A stretch of DNA of 6,732 nucleotides, from NCBI GenBank assembly GCA_947253305.1, contig CAMXYZ010000053.1, positions 1 to 6,732 on the forward strand, written 5' to 3'. Below are positions 6,427 through 6,732 of the stretch, in pieces (position 1 is the first letter of the stretch; every line of letters starts with the position of its first letter). Below the pieces are notes generated by a model, which was not told the DNA's origin, made no database searches, and was given only the letters and a program-made list of their open reading frames with translations. Origin of the DNA: an uncultured Helcococcus sp. GTDB lineage: Bacteria > Bacillota > Clostridia > Tissierellales > Peptoniphilaceae. The translations under genes and the position numbers were made by a program.

Positions 6427-6705
6427 ACCGCTTCGGATTATGAGAAGGCGGTTCGAATCTGCGAGTGGATTGGAAGCAGGGCAGTCTATGATACCAGTGA
6501 TGAGGACTGTTTTGCGCCATATGGCGCATTGGTCAACGGAAGGGCATGCTGCTCCGGGTTAACGAGCGCTGCTGTTCTACTCGGGTGGGCAGTTGACTTA
6601 CCGGTGGCGGATGGTTTTCGCAGGGGCGCCGCACATGTTTTTCCGGTGTTTTATATCAATGGCGTGTGGCTCTCTGTAGAATTGACGCATCTAACACACC
6701 TGTCT
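6421..6705 (+). CDS. Transglutaminase-like domain fragment from a different, higher-GC source
   Basis: The plus-strand frame from 6421 stays open for 95 codons without a proper start and is cut by adapter, so both ends are missing. It reads like the transglutaminase/protease-like core. YEKAVRICEWI (residues 7-17 of the fragment) and YGALVNGRACCSG (34-46) resemble the usual yGaLvnGkavCxG block. The catalytic Cys would be Cys44 (6550-6552), and His72 (6634-6636) lies in GAAHVFPVF. NGVWLSVELT follows, where the family usually has WxxvDxT; Glu87 stands in for the expected Asp. GC is about 53%, against roughly 25-35% in the rest of the window. Codon use is also different, so it almost certainly belongs to another genome. 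The TTG at 6529 is an internal codon, not a start. Bacterial proteins of this fold are often secreted or surface enzymes, but this fragment shows no signal peptide. Confidence 0.55.
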
Positions 6706-6732
6706 CTGTCTCTTATACACATCTGACGCTGC
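6706..6732 (+). other. Illumina Nextera mosaic end and adapter (sequencing artefact)
   Basis: CTGTCTCTTATACACATCT at 6706-6724 is the 19-base Tn5 mosaic end in the orientation read at insert ends. It is followed by GACGCTGC (6725-6732), the first bases of the Nextera read-1 adapter complement. This is synthetic sequence left untrimmed at a contig end and should be removed before annotation. Confidence 0.97.

Noticed and set aside
6513..6528. Perfect palindrome TGCGCCATATGGCGCA
   Set aside because: It falls inside the conserved coding block (FAPYGAL) of the foreign fragment, so codon constraints explain it. No regulatory role is supported.
6422..6529. N-terminal extension of SbcC starting with a methionine at 6527-6529
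   Set aside because: The 36 residues derive from high-GC chimeric sequence, have no SbcC character, and the real protein should have hundreds of further coiled-coil residues here.
6529..6726. Small plus-strand gene starting at TTG
   Set aside because: The frame is open upstream to at least 6421 with transglutaminase-like sequence, and its end is read from adapter. It is an internal piece of a larger gene, not a gene.
1..6732. tRNA, rRNA, CRISPR array, insertion sequence or defence genes
   Set aside because: Both strands were read without finding tRNA cloverleaf signatures, regularly spaced repeats, transposase or nuclease-toxin motifs beyond SbcC.

Overview
The window reads as a piece of a low-GC Firmicutes (Bacillota, Clostridia/Tissierellia-like) chromosome, followed by about 310 bases that do not belong to it. 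Positions 1 to about 6420 are strongly AT-rich. They use AT-ending codons, have clear AGGAG-type ribosome binding sites, and carry genes typical of anaerobic Firmicutes. The exact lineage cannot be fixed from the sequence alone.

Layout. (1) 1-1170, minus strand: a CNNM/CorC-family (DUF21 plus CBS pair) membrane protein that runs off the left edge. (2) A divergent promoter region at 1171-1341. (3) 1342-2750, plus strand: a two-gene overlapping operon of integral membrane proteins. The first is a YwaF/TMEM164-like protein with a GTG start. The second is a PAP2-superfamily protein of the Aur1/inositolphosphotransferase-like type. A strong hairpin terminator follows. (4) 2860-4182, plus strand: a complete D-serine ammonia-lyase (dsdA). 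(5) 4183-4465: an intergenic stretch unusually dense in inverted repeats (a chain of hairpins and a possible pseudoknot), ending in a compact bidirectional terminator. (6) 4466-5422, minus strand: an aromatic-acid-exporter (ArAE/FUSC-like) membrane protein. (7) 5471 to about 6421, minus strand: the C-terminal third of the ATPase SbcC, 5'-truncated.

The SbcC truncation is not biological. At about 6420 the composition jumps to about 53% GC (counted over 6421-6660). The sequence then encodes, on the opposite strand, a fragment of a transglutaminase-like domain. The last 27 bases (6706-6732) are an Illumina Nextera transposon mosaic end plus adapter. The right end is therefore best explained as a chimeric library or assembly join plus untrimmed adapter. 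The join sits on a short inverted repeat.

Functionally the window is mostly membrane and envelope housekeeping: a CNNM transporter, a lipid-modifying pair and an ArAE exporter. It also holds D-serine catabolism and DNA double-strand-break or hairpin processing. No defence system, CRISPR array, prophage or intact mobile element was seen. The most interesting biological signals are the structured intergenic region after dsdA and the YwaF/PAP2 gene pair.
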